Assembly (NCBI GenBank): GCA_910585805.1
Contig: CAJUFB010000017.1
Span: 1-64,000 of the forward strand
Length of the DNA: 64,000 nt
Origin: an uncultured Acetatifactor sp.
Lineage (GTDB): Bacteria; Bacillota; Clostridia; Lachnospirales; Lachnospiraceae
Direction: 5' to 3'
The translations under genes and the position numbers were made by a program. The notes under the pieces were generated by a model. The model saw only the letters and a list, made by a program, of their open reading frames with translations. It searched no databases and was not told the origin of the DNA. Positions 33,894 through 42,645 of the stretch are shown in pieces; the first letter of the stretch is position 1, and every line of letters starts with the position of its first letter.

Positions 33894-35297
33894 CTAAATC
33901 AATTTAATAATATCCCCGATCTTCATATTCGGCGTCTCCACGCCCTTAAACATGATCTTGCAAATATAGTAATAAAAATATTCCAGCTGTTCCCTGCTGT
34001 AAGCCCTGGTCTGGTGTTCAAAGCTGAAATCCAGACCGTTGTCCTCGGGCCTGTGCATAACCGTAAGGTACAGGCCGTCCGAGTAATAACCGTTGCAGTA
34101 TCGTTTGGTCTTGTAACGGATATCTCCCAGATCCACCAGTCCCTTTTCCCGCAATGTGGCCGGCTGATAGGTCAGCGAGATGGTCTCATATCCCATGCCC
34201 CTGGGCGGGTTGTAGCACTGGCTTCTGTATGACAGATACTCCGCGGGATTGAAATTCACGTAGCGGAACACCTCGTTCTGCTTATCCCTGATCTCAAAGA
34301 TACCCTCTAAGAAGGTTTTCTCCTGAGGCAGCATCGTCCGGAAGGGGAAGCAATGGATACGGGTGCCTCCTGATTTTTTCTCCTGAAGGGTGGCCCTGCG
34401 GGCATACGCGATCTGCATGGATATATCATCGCACTGATTCAGTTTCTGCAGGCAGGTGCGAATGCCCATGATCAGCAGGCACTGCAGGGAGACATGCTGC
34501 CTCTCGCAGAATGTCATCAGTCTCCTGGTAGGTTCCTCTTCCAGATGAAAGATATCAATGGCTGCCGCAAAGCTGTCAGAACCGGTAGGCGCCGCCCTGA
34601 GATTGGGATTGCCGGTAAGCTTCCTTGCCTCCTGCAGCTTTCCGGGACCTTCTATTCCGTTGTAAATCGGCTCCGATTCCTCGATCAGCCTGCGGAAATA
34701 TGCTCTGTCCCTCTCCTGAGCCCTGCTGCCCGCCTCATAGGCCAGGTCCTTCTCCACCTGTTCCGTATAAGAACGCATGTCGGCAGGATAGGGAATCCCT
34801 TCAAAATTCGCGCTGCAGTACAGCTCGATCACATCTTTCAAAAAGCCGATCAGAGACTGGGCGTCCAGAAACCTGTGATCGCCTACGATATATATCCCTT
34901 CAAAGCCATCCGGCGTCCTGATGATGACTACCCTGTTCATGGGAATATCTTCCCGGTCAAAAGGAACGCGGGTCCATGCCGTCATCTCCTGTTCCGCCTC
35001 TTCCATGGTCCTGCCTGTGAAGTCCACGAATTCTATCTCGCGGTCTTCCTTTTCCACAATATACTGGTACCATTCCTCTTCTTTTTTATCATAGGCAAGC
35101 CTGGCCCGCATGGATTCACATCGGTCATACGCTTTGTAAATGGCTTTTCTCAGTTCATCCAGATTCAGCTCAGCCTCTATGGTCAGACTGGTCCCCACAT
35201 TCAGGATTTCCTTTCCCGGGCAATACCGGGCATAATAATTGTGAAATTTCTGCGCCACTGTCAGCGGATACGTCTTATAACCTTTTCTTGTCTTCAT
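33894..35297 (-). CDS. Stand-alone condensation-domain protein
   Basis: A chloramphenicol-acetyltransferase-fold enzyme related to NRPS condensation domains. In the roughly 467-residue protein the catalytic HHxxxDG motif appears as GDHRFLDAQS: the second histidine and the aspartate are kept, while the first His is Asp and the Gly is Ala. The N-terminus (YPLTVAQKFHNYYARYCPG) and the later EHQTRAYSREQLEYF fit the family. The ATG at 35297 has AGAGGT upstream. It probably joins the carrier-bound acyl group to an amine or alcohol acceptor. Confidence 0.8.
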   Translation of the reverse strand: MKTRKGYKTYPLTVAQKFHNYYARYCPGKEILNVGTSLTIEAELNLDELRKAIYKAYDRCESMRARLAYDKKEEEWYQYIVEKEDREIEFVDFTGRTMEEAEQEMTAWTRVPFDREDIPMNRVVIIRTPDGFEGIYIVGDHRFLDAQSLIGFLKDVIELYCSANFEGIPYPADMRSYTEQVEKDLAYEAGSRAQERDRAYFRRLIEESEPIYNGIEGPGKLQEARKLTGNPNLRAAPTGSDSFAAAIDIFHLEEEPTRRLMTFCERQHVSLQCLLIMGIRTCLQKLNQCDDISMQIAYARRATLQEKKSGGTRIHCFPFRTMLPQEKTFLEGIFEIRDKQNEVFRYVNFNPAEYLSYRSQCYNPPRGMGYETISLTYQPATLREKGLVDLGDIRYKTKRYCNGYYSDGLYLTVMHRPEDNGLDFSFEHQTRAYSREQLEYFYYYICKIMFKGVETPNMKIGDIIKLI

Positions 35298-35348
35298 TTT
35301 TCTACCTCTTGTGTGTGTCGGCACATGTACCGGCGCACATTTTCACAC

Positions 35349-36293
35349 TCACATGATCTCTCCTGCAAACTCATCCAGTGCCTTCTCATAAACTGCCATG
35401 TCCTTATAATAACTCTCCGCATGAGCCGCCCCCTCTATGATAAGCTTACGTTTCGGAGAAGCACAGTTGTCGTAGATCTCATGACACATACTACAGGGAA
35501 CAAATGTATCCGCCGAACCGTGGATGAACAGGATCGGCACCCTGGCCCTGCGCACCTCATATTTGGCATTGCACTCGTCCATGCCATAGCCTGCCAGCTT
35601 TTTATTCAGAAAATCCGCTCCCTGAATCGCAGGAAAGGCCGGAAGATGATACATATGGTTCAGCACATGGGTAAACACTTCCTTGGGGGAGGTAAAACCG
35701 CAGTCAGACACGATCCCCCTGACATTTTCAGGAAGCTCCAGACCGCTGGTCATCAGAACCGTGGCTCCGCCCATGGAAGTACCGTGAAGCATGATCTTAA
35801 CGTCTTCCCCGCACTCCCCCACGAGCCATTGGATCCAGCCCATGGCATCCTTTCTGTCCAGACATCCGAAACCGATATATTCTCCTTCGCTTCCGCCGTG
35901 AGCCCTGGCATCCGGCATCAGCATAGCGTAACCGCGCTTCAGAAAGTAATCGGCGATGGCTATATGATTGCTCAGCCCCTCTCCCGTGTAGCCGTGGAAA
36001 CAGATAACCGCTTTCACCGCCCCCTCCGTCTGCGCCGGGAAATAGGTGGCATGAAGCTTCAGCCCATCAAAGGAAGTGATGTAGACATCCCTGTGGGGCT
36101 GTGCCAGCACATAACCTTTTCTCTCTTCCATCAGCGGAAAATACTTCTCCCAGTCAGTCCCTGACATCCTGGTAGTGCGTTCCGTCTTTGCGTTTCCTCT
36201 CTTCATGGTCCTGTTGTAAAAGTATACGGTCTCCCCCATTCCCGCAGCAGCCAGAAGCCCTGCTGCCAGGGCAATATTTTTCAATGCTCCCAT
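35349..36293 (-). CDS. Membrane-anchored alpha/beta hydrolase
   Basis: The 314-residue protein has an N-terminal hydrophobic anchor (residues 5-25) and an alpha/beta hydrolase fold: oxyanion region CFHGYTGEG, nucleophile GTSMGG, acid in HGSADTFVP and histidine in EGAAHAESYY. In this cluster it may release the product from the carrier (thioesterase role) or process it at the membrane; both are inference. GAGGA precedes the ATG, and the SCP2 gene ends 6 nt upstream. Confidence 0.85.
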   Translation of the reverse strand: MGALKNIALAAGLLAAAGMGETVYFYNRTMKRGNAKTERTTRMSGTDWEKYFPLMEERKGYVLAQPHRDVYITSFDGLKLHATYFPAQTEGAVKAVICFHGYTGEGLSNHIAIADYFLKRGYAMLMPDARAHGGSEGEYIGFGCLDRKDAMGWIQWLVGECGEDVKIMLHGTSMGGATVLMTSGLELPENVRGIVSDCGFTSPKEVFTHVLNHMYHLPAFPAIQGADFLNKKLAGYGMDECNAKYEVRRARVPILFIHGSADTFVPCSMCHEIYDNCASPKRKLIIEGAAHAESYYKDMAVYEKALDEFAGEIM

Positions 36294-36299
36294 TGCCGC

Positions 36300-36773
36300 T
36301 TATCCTCTTTTCTGCTGTCTGTCCTGACCGGCTTCGCTCTTTTTCTCTCTTCCCGCGGCCTTTTTCGCCGCTGTCTTCACCACGGCATCCACTACCTTGT
36401 CAGCCGCCTTTTTCACCACGCTTTTATCTTTTTCCTGACTTCCCCGCTTCAGTTCAATGATCTCCTTGAGCCGAAGCGCCTTTTCAATATTGCCCTCCAC
36501 CCGAAGCTTCTGCGCCGTAAAGGCTGCCACAGGATCCATCTCCCCTTCGGCGATCTTCATCAGCACATCCGGCGCACAGATAAATATCGCGTCCCTGTCG
36601 TAATACTCGTAGGGCTCCACATGCAGCTCGCCGTCCTTTACCTCCACATAAAAGGCGCCTCCGGCTTCCTCATCTTCGATGTTAAACTGAAAAGCGAGAT
36701 GCTCCTTAATGTCACTCACGTCAGCCCCCATGAATTTCCCCTTAAACTCATAAAAAAATTCTGCGTATGTCAT
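36300..36773 (-). CDS. SCP2 sterol-carrier-like lipid-binding protein
   Basis: The 157-residue protein has an SCP2-type fold (FNIEDEEAGGAFYVEVKDGE, then APDVLMKIAEGEMDPVAAFT, KLRVEGNIEKALRLKEII), known to bind lipids or acyl chains. A lysine- and alanine-rich tail (VVKKAADKVVDAVVKTAAKKA) follows. The ATG at 36773 has AGGAGG. It is the first gene of the cluster and suggests a hydrophobic substrate or product. Confidence 0.85.
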   Translation of the reverse strand: MTYAEFFYEFKGKFMGADVSDIKEHLAFQFNIEDEEAGGAFYVEVKDGELHVEPYEYYDRDAIFICAPDVLMKIAEGEMDPVAAFTAQKLRVEGNIEKALRLKEIIELKRGSQEKDKSVVKKAADKVVDAVVKTAAKKAAGREKKSEAGQDRQQKRG

Positions 36774-36784
36774 TTTTCCTCCTA

Positions 36785-36862
36785 TTCCAGCTCCGCATAC
36801 CCACTTCTCTCCCACTCTGTGGACATGCTGTTCCAGTTCCGCATATCCGCTTCTCTCCCATT
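36785..36862 (-). repeat. Two 32-bp repeats in the leader of the NRPS-like cluster
   Basis: 36785-36816 and 36831-36862 are about 28/32 identical, 46 bp apart. On the minus strand each reads GGGAGAGAAG...TATGCGGA(A/G)CTGGAA; the second abuts the SCP2 ribosome site. The TATGCGGAACTG part resembles the ABC-exporter leaders at 40330 and 42418. Confidence 0.6.
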
Positions 36863-36940
36863 TTACAGCAGAGAATTTCCGGTTTTTATGGTATATGCTT
36901 TTTCCAGTTTACAGTCACAGCCGCCATGTCTGAATGCATT

Positions 36941-36999
36941 TCGACTGGTGGTCGGCTTTTCTATAGAAAACAATACCACATTTTTCGACCGTTGGTCAA
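36941..36999. promoter_or_regulatory. Two TetR-type operator palindromes
   Basis: TCGACTGGTGGTCGG (36941-36955) and TCGACCGTTGGTCAA (36985-36999) share TCGACyGkTGGTC and stand 44 bp apart, about four helical turns. The second overlaps the -35 of the cluster promoter. They lie between the cluster and the divergent TetR gene, so TetR repression is likely. Confidence 0.65.
36970..36999 (-). promoter_or_regulatory. Promoter of the NRPS-like cluster
   Basis: On the minus strand TTGACC (36994-36999), an 18-bp spacer and TATTGT (36970-36975). The operator palindrome GACCAACGGTC covers the -35. Confidence 0.55.
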
Positions 37000-37056
37000 C
37001 TGTCTTATATCCTAATTTAATTCTAAATTTCCCCGTTTTTACAGCATTATTCACAA

Positions 37057-37085
37057 TTGCCTGAAATTCAGGTTTGTGTTATGAT
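37057..37085 (+). promoter_or_regulatory. Promoter of the TetR gene
   Basis: TTGCCT (37057-37062), a 17-bp spacer and TATGAT (37080-37085). Two similar direct repeats, TTAGGAATCATGA and TTAAGGATCATGA, follow at about 37093-37126. Confidence 0.6.
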
Positions 37086-37158
37086 TAATTCTTAGGAATC
37101 ATGAAGAAATCCTTAAGGATCATGACCGGATCAAAATTATTTTACCTGGAGGTTGCAT

Positions 37159-37791
37159 ATGCCGGACGGAAAAAAATACGACAGAATCTTAGACGCCCTC
37201 CAACAGCTGCTGGAGGACAGGACAATACAGAATATTTCCGTAAGCGATATTGCCAAAAAAGCCGGGATTGGAAAAGGAAGCATCTATTACTACTTTTCCT
37301 CAAAGGAAGCAATCCTGGATGAACTGATCAAAAGAAATTATGAACAACCATTGAAAACGGCGAAAAATCTTGCCGTCCAGACAGAGATTTCGCCGTTTAT
37401 CCGTATGGCCATGATCCTCCAGGCCTGCCGAAACTCTTCAGCCGCCTTTTTAAATCAAAGCAATACCGCTTCCGCTGCAGGGGCAAACGCCCAGGATACC
37501 GCTTTCCTGCACCTGAAGTATATGAATCATTTGATTTCCGAATTAAAACCCAGCCTCACCGAGATCATCAGACAGGGCATCGCTTCTGGCGACATTCATT
37601 TCGAATACCCGGCTGCCCTGGCTGAGATCGTACTGATCGTGCTGGCTGTCAAGCTCAACAATACCTTTCTGTCCGCTACTGCGGAGGATTCTGAAGAAAC
37701 CATCCGCGGGCTGGTGGTATTACTTGAAAACGGTACGGGAATTCCCCATGGAACCCTGAATTATCTGAATCTTCCCACCATAGATCCATGA
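37159..37791 (+). CDS. TetR/AcrR-family transcriptional regulator
   Basis: The 210-residue protein has the N-terminal TetR helix-turn-helix (DRILDALQQLLEDRTIQNIS, then SDIAKKAGIGKGSIYYYFSSK EAILDELI) and a helical ligand-binding C-terminal domain. The ATG at 37159 has GGAGG 6 nt upstream. It is transcribed away from the NRPS-like cluster, with two palindromes between, so it probably represses that cluster until an acyl or lipid ligand binds. The ligand is unknown. Confidence 0.92.
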   Translation: MPDGKKYDRILDALQQLLEDRTIQNISVSDIAKKAGIGKGSIYYYFSSKEAILDELIKRNYEQPLKTAKNLAVQTEISPFIRMAMILQACRNSSAAFLNQSNTASAAGANAQDTAFLHLKYMNHLISELKPSLTEIIRQGIASGDIHFEYPAALAEIVLIVLAVKLNNTFLSATAEDSEETIRGLVVLLENGTGIPHGTLNYLNLPTIDP

Positions 37792-37909
37792 GAACTTCTG
37801 CTGGCTACACTGTCTGCTTATAACGCAAATGCATGACTGGCCTCACCTGTTCAGAGCCCCCGAACCGTGACACAGCCATGCATCCCGCCTTCGCGGCAGG
37901 AACAGCCGC

Positions 37910-39733
37910 TTAATCATCATCCAGCTTCAGCACGCTCAGGAAAGCCTTCTGCGGTATCTCCACATTTCCGATCTGGCGCATGCGCTTCTTTCCTTCCTTC
38001 TGTTTCTCCAGCAGCTTCTTCTTTCGGGTGATATCGCCGCCGTAACACTTGGCCAGCACATCCTTTCGCATGGCCTTCACCGTCTCTCTGGCGATGACCT
38101 TGCCCCCCACTGCCGCCTGAATGGGTATCTCAAAAAGATGCCTTGGGATCTCTTCCTTCAGCTTCTCACACATTCTCCTGCCCCTCTCGTAGGCGGAATC
38201 CGCATGAACAATAAACGACAGTGCGTCCACTTCCTCACGGTTAATGAGGATATCCAGCTTCACCAGCCTGGACTCCTCATAGCCCTTGATATCATAGTCA
38301 AAGGAGGCATAGCCCCTGGACCGGGACTTCAGGGCATCAAAAAAGTCATAGATGATCTCGTTCAGCGGAAGCTCATATTTCAGCAAAGCGCGGCTTGCCT
38401 CCATATATTCCATTCCCAGATAACGCCCCCGCCGCTCCTGGCAGAGTTCCATGATGGAACCGATAAATTCGCTGGTCACCATGATCTCCGCGCTGACCAC
38501 AGGCTCCTCCATGTGCTCGATGGTAGACGGATCCGGAAGGTTTGACGGGTTCGTCAGCTCTATCACCTCGCCGTTTGTCTTATACACCTTATACACAACG
38601 CCGGGCGCGGTGGCCACCAGATCCAGATTATACTCCCGCTCCAGACGCTCCTGGATCACCTCCAGATGCAGTAAACCCAGAAAACCGCATCGGAACCCGA
38701 ATCCCAGCGCAACGGAAGTCTCCGGCTCGTACTGAAGGGCCGCGTCATTGAGCTGCAGTTTTTCCAGCGCGTCTCTCAGATCGGGATATTTCGCTCCATC
38801 AGCCGGATAAAAGCCGCAGTAAACCATGGACTGCACTTTCTTGTAGCCTGGCAGAGGATTCTGACAGGGATTACTGTCGTCTGTCACGGTATCACCCACC
38901 GCGGTATCCTTCACATTCTTGATGGAAGCCGTGATATAGCCTACCATTCCGGCGGACAGTTCCTCACAGGGAATAAACTGGCCTGCCCCGAAACAGCCCA
39001 CCTCCACAACTTCCTCTTTCGCTCCGGTGGCCATCATGCGGATCATCGTTCCTCTTTTTACGGTACCTTCAATAATCCTGCAGAATATGATCACACCCTT
39101 GTAGGAATCATACAGGGAATCAAAGATCAAAGCCTGCAGGGGCGCTTTCGGGTCACCCTTGGGGGCAGGTATCTTTTTTACGATCTGTTCCAGCACATCC
39201 TCGATGCCGATGCCGTTCTTTGCGGAGATCAAAGGGGCATCATGGGCTTCCAGGCCTATCACGTCCTCGATCTCTTCCATGACACGTTCCGGCTCCGCGC
39301 TGGGCAGATCGATCTTATTGATGACAGGGATCACATCCAGGTCATGGTCCAACGCCAGATACACATTGGCAAGGGTCTGCGCCTCGATGCCCTGGGCCGC
39401 ATCCACCACCAGAACCGCGCCGTCACAGGCGGCAAGGGAACGGCTGACCTCGTAGTTAAAATCCACATGGCCGGGCGTGTCTATCAGATTCAGGATATAC
39501 TCCTCCCCGTCCTTCGCCCTGTACACCGTGCGGACCGCCTGGGCCTTGATTGTAATGCCCCGCTCCCGCTCCAGGTCCATATTGTCCAGCACCTGTGCCT
39601 GCATCTCCCGGCTGGTCAGGAGGCCGGTATGCTCGATAATCCGGTCCGCCAGGGTGGATTTGCCGTGGTCAATATGGGCCACAATGCAGAAATTGCGGAT
39701 TCTGGACTGTTCTGTATTTTTTATGGATTCCAT
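37910..39733 (-). CDS. lepA: Elongation factor 4 (LepA)
   Basis: A ribosome-bound GTPase that can back-translocate stalled ribosomes. The 607-residue protein has G1 [10 protein letters not shown], the G2/G3 region [10 protein letters not shown] and [14 protein letters not shown] (G4), and the LepA-specific C-terminal domain ([45 protein letters not shown]). GAGGG lies before the ATG. It is probably a single-gene unit here. Confidence 0.98.
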   Translation of the reverse strand: MESIKNTEQSRIRNFCIVAHIDHGKSTLADRIIEHTGLLTSREMQAQVLDNMDLERERGITIKAQAVRTVYRAKDGEEYILNLIDTPGHVDFNYEVSRSLAACDGAVLVVDAAQGIEAQTLANVYLALDHDLDVIPVINKIDLPSAEPERVMEEIEDVIGLEAHDAPLISAKNGIGIEDVLEQIVKKIPAPKGDPKAPLQALIFDSLYDSYKGVIIFCRIIEGTVKRGTMIRMMATGAKEEVVEVGCFGAGQFIPCEELSAGMVGYITASIKNVKDTAVGDTVTDDSNPCQNPLPGYKKVQSMVYCGFYPADGAKYPDLRDALEKLQLNDAALQYEPETSVALGFGFRCGFLGLLHLEVIQERLEREYNLDLVATAPGVVYKVYKTNGEVIELTNPSNLPDPSTIEHMEEPVVSAEIMVTSEFIGSIMELCQERRGRYLGMEYMEASRALLKYELPLNEIIYDFFDALKSRSRGYASFDYDIKGYEESRLVKLDILINREEVDALSFIVHADSAYERGRRMCEKLKEEIPRHLFEIPIQAAVGGKVIARETVKAMRKDVLAKCYGGDITRKKKLLEKQKEGKKRMRQIGNVEIPQKAFLSVLKLDDD

Positions 39734-40058
39734 AGTTATCCCTCACTTCTTCATATTAATATGGCTCCTGTATCAGCAGGACGGTTCAGGGGTTCACCTC
39801 CATATCCTCCTGCGCCTGTTCACTTGCCATTTGCTTTGCGTCGTCACACACGCTGTCCGGTAACTGATATCGGGTATCAAGACTGATCCCCGTCTAACCA
39901 TGTCAGGAATCATACAGAAAGCCCCTGCAATGTATCTGAGCAAAACCAGGACCGGACAAATATGATAATATCATTTTTACGGCCTCTTGTCCATAAAATC
40001 TTCCGTTCCGCGCCAAATTCCCACGTTAAGCCCCCTTTTCCCACGCAATTTGTACCCA

Positions 40059-40155
40059 CAAACGCAAATAATTGCCGCCTGCACAGTATAACCAGTGAAG
40101 GCATCGGCAATCCAGAGCTGAAGGCGGCAATTAAATGCGTTCACGAGTATAGTCT
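40059..40155 (+). repeat. Pseudoknot-like dispersed repeat, copy C
   Basis: Stem 1, AATTGCCGCCT (40070-40080) with AGGCGGCAATT (40122-40132), is perfect over 11 bp. Stem 2, GTGAAGGCAT (40095-40104) with ATGCGTTCAC (40135-40144), has one mismatch. The stems interleave as in copies A and B. It lies in the 672-bp gap between lepA and the ABC genes; 39734-40058 shows nothing else. Confidence 0.7.
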
Positions 40156-40329
40156 CTCTTTACAGACAAAATGTCCATTACAAGATTTTCCATCAACGGT
40201 GCAAGATACTCCATTTCATTCTGTACCTGAAAAAGTAGAATGTAACATAAGCTCAAAACGAGGAGCGACGAAAAAAGCAACACCCCGTCCCTGTGTCCGG
40301 AACAGCTCATGGCCTTTTCGGGACAGGAC

Positions 40330-40388
40330 TTGGGACAAAACCGATTCTGCCATGCGCCGGTATGGGGATTGGGGTATTGCGGAACTGA
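40330..40388 (+). promoter_or_regulatory. Leader element before the first ABC gene
   Basis: The stretch TGGGAC...TTCTGCCATG..CCGGTATGGGG...GCGGAACTGAA is a diverged version of the units at 42418-42627 before the second ABC gene. It ends just before the ribosome site. It is probably a structured RNA leader or operator shared by the two genes. Confidence 0.5.
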
Positions 40389-40405
40389 AACAAGGAGGAA
40401 TACAT

Positions 40406-42403
40406 ATGACACCTATCAAATGGTTCTGCAGCTTCCTGAAAAAGTACCGGGGACTGATGCTCCTGGGACTGATACTGACCACGGCCATCTCGGCGCTGTC
40501 CATCGTGAATCCCTACCTGTCGGGGATCATCGTGGACGATGTGGTCCTGGCCGGCAATTACAGCCCGCTGCCGAAGCTGATCGCCTGCCTGCTGGGAGTG
40601 ACGCTGCTCACCGGCATTCTGCGCTTCCTTTACCAGCTGGTCTTCGAGACAGCTTCCCAGGGACTTCTCTACGACATGAGGAGCAAGGTATACCGCAAGT
40701 TTCTGGACGAGGATTTCGACTTCTACAACAGAAAGCGCACCGGCGACCTGATGAGCCGCCAGACAGGGGATATGGACGCCATCAGGCACTTTATGGCCTA
40801 CGACATTTATGCCGTCTACCAGAATGTTCTGCTGTTTGCCTTCGCTTTGCTGATGCTCTTTACCATCAATGCGAAGCTGGCGCTGTGCATGCTGGCAGTA
40901 CTGCCCTTTACCGCCATTGCCACTTTCATGCAGTCAAAGGAGGTAAAGCCCGCTTTCCAGAGGAACAGGGAGTGCTTCTCCTCGCTGAATGCCTTTGTCC
41001 AGGAAAATATCAGCGGCAACCGGGTGGTCAAGGCCTTTGCCAAAGAAGCATATGAAAAAGAAAAGTTCCGGAAAGAAAACGACAAATTCCGCGATGCCCA
41101 GATCAAAAGCTCACGGGTGTGGATGAAATATATCCCCATCTTCGAGATCCTGTCCTACGCCCTGACCGTGGTGCTGATGCTTTACGGCGGCTATATGGCT
41201 GTCCTGGAGGAGATCACCCTGGGCGACCTGGTGCGGGCCAACGGCTACCTGTGGATGCTGAACAGCCCTTTGAGAATGGCAGGCTGGTGGGTCAACGATA
41301 TCCAGAATTTTGTGACCTCCGTGGAAAAAATATATGCTACTTACAGTGAAGAGCCCAAGGTGAAACCGCCTGTTTCCGAACAGTCCGCATCCGTTGTGCA
41401 GACTTCTGCCGCCTCCGGTAAAACTGCTGCAGAACGGGCCGACAACAGCACTCTCAAAACTGCTGTAAAACAAGCCGACAACAGCACTCTCAAAACTGCT
41501 GCTGAAATTGCCGGAAACATCCCCCGTCCCGGCACTTCTGAAGCAACATCCGGCAGGCTGAAAGACGGTACGACATCCTGGCCCCAAACCGGCGATTATG
41601 CCCCCGCCCTGGTCCATCAGCATGCCAGACTTCACGGCGACATAGAGTTCCGGAACGTGTCCTACAGCGCCGACGACACCGATATAGTAAAAAATATCAA
41701 TTTCAAGGTCAAAGCCGGACAAAAAATAGGCATCATCGGCTCCACCGGCTCCGGGAAATCCACCTTGATGAACCTGCTCTGCCGCTTTTATGACACCACC
41801 TCGGGACAGGTGCTGGTGGACGGGAAGGATGTACGGGAACTGGATCTGTATGACCTCCGCGACAATATCGGCATGGCAATGCAGGACGTGTTCCTTTTCT
41901 CGGATACAATTGAGGGAAATATCGCCTACGGAAGGCCGGAATGCAGCTTCGACCAGGTAAAACACGCCGCCATCATGGCGGATGCCAACCATTTCATCTC
42001 CGCACTGCCGGAAGGTTACGATACCATCGTGGGTGAGCGGGGCGTGGGACTCTCCGGAGGCCAGAAACAGAGAATTTCCCTGGCGCGGGCGCTCCTGAAG
42101 GACCCTTCCGTACTGATCCTGGACGACACCACTTCCGCCGTGGATATGGAGACGGAAAGCTATATCCAGAACCAGCTCAAGTCCGTGAAACAGGGATGCA
42201 CCGTATTCATCATTGCCTACCGCATCTCCTCCATCCGGGATGCCGACCAGATACTAGTCATGGATAACGGGCACATCATCGAACACGGGACACATGACGA
42301 ACTGGTGGCGGCAAACGGATACTATGCCAATGCATTCCGCAACCAGTACGGCGAAATACCTTATGAACTGATGAACACTGCCAAAAAAACACTGATCCGC
42401 TGA
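40406..42403 (+). CDS. Heterodimeric ABC exporter, subunit with degenerate ATP site
   Basis: A half-transporter with six helices (about residues 1-300) and an ATPase domain. Walker A is GSTGSGKST (near 445) and the signature is LSGGQ. The Walker B end is LILDDTTSA, with Asp in place of the catalytic Glu, and the switch histidine is Tyr (IAYRISS), as in the non-catalytic half of BmrC/D-type heterodimers. A low-complexity linker (about 320-405) with two copies of ADNSTLKTA joins the parts; it is unusual in length. The ATG at 40406 has AGGAGG. The cargo is unknown; drugs or lipids are typical. Confidence 0.92.
   Translation: MTPIKWFCSFLKKYRGLMLLGLILTTAISALSIVNPYLSGIIVDDVVLAGNYSPLPKLIACLLGVTLLTGILRFLYQLVFETASQGLLYDMRSKVYRKFLDEDFDFYNRKRTGDLMSRQTGDMDAIRHFMAYDIYAVYQNVLLFAFALLMLFTINAKLALCMLAVLPFTAIATFMQSKEVKPAFQRNRECFSSLNAFVQENISGNRVVKAFAKEAYEKEKFRKENDKFRDAQIKSSRVWMKYIPIFEILSYALTVVLMLYGGYMAVLEEITLGDLVRANGYLWMLNSPLRMAGWWVNDIQNFVTSVEKIYATYSEEPKVKPPVSEQSASVVQTSAASGKTAAERADNSTLKTAVKQADNSTLKTAAEIAGNIPRPGTSEATSGRLKDGTTSWPQTGDYAPALVHQHARLHGDIEFRNVSYSADDTDIVKNINFKVKAGQKIGIIGSTGSGKSTLMNLLCRFYDTTSGQVLVDGKDVRELDLYDLRDNIGMAMQDVFLFSDTIEGNIAYGRPECSFDQVKHAAIMADANHFISALPEGYDTIVGERGVGLSGGQKQRISLARALLKDPSVLILDDTTSAVDMETESYIQNQLKSVKQGCTVFIIAYRISSIRDADQILVMDNGHIIEHGTHDELVAANGYYANAFRNQYGEIPYELMNTAKKTLIR
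41438..41509 (+). repeat. 36-bp tandem duplication inside the ABC linker
   Basis: Two adjacent 36-bp units starting GCCGACAACAGCACTCTCAA encode ADNSTLKTA(V/A). They sit in the disordered linker between membrane and ATPase domains and look recent. Confidence 0.85.
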
Positions 42404-42417
42404 TGCGAAACCGGAAT

Positions 42418-42627
42418 ACAGCTTATGCCCGACCAGCGCCCGGAACAAATTCCGGTACTGCACCTGGGACGGAAATTGTTCTGCCATGACCGGTACTGGG
42501 GCGGGCATACGCGGAACTGAACACAGCTTATGCCCGCACCAGTGCCCAGAGCAATTTCCGGCACTGCACCTGGGACGGAAATTGTTCTGCCATGACTGGT
42601 ACTGGGGCGGGCATACGCGGAACTAAA
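42418..42627 (+). repeat. Tandem 105-bp hairpin units before the second ABC gene
   Basis: Unit 1 (42418-42522) and unit 2 (42523-42627) are highly similar. Each folds on itself: TATGCCCG pairs with CGGGCATA at the ends and, further in, GCAATTTCC with GGAAATTGT. The two units end GCGGAACTGAA and GCGGAACTAAA; unit 2 is followed directly by AGGAGG. A related half is before the first ABC gene. Confidence 0.8.
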
Positions 42628-42645
42628 TTTAGGAGGATATATACC

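Noticed and set aside
34494..36164. 556-codon open frame antisense to the condensation and hydrolase genes
   Set aside because: It crosses two clear minus-strand genes and shows no domain; a shadow.
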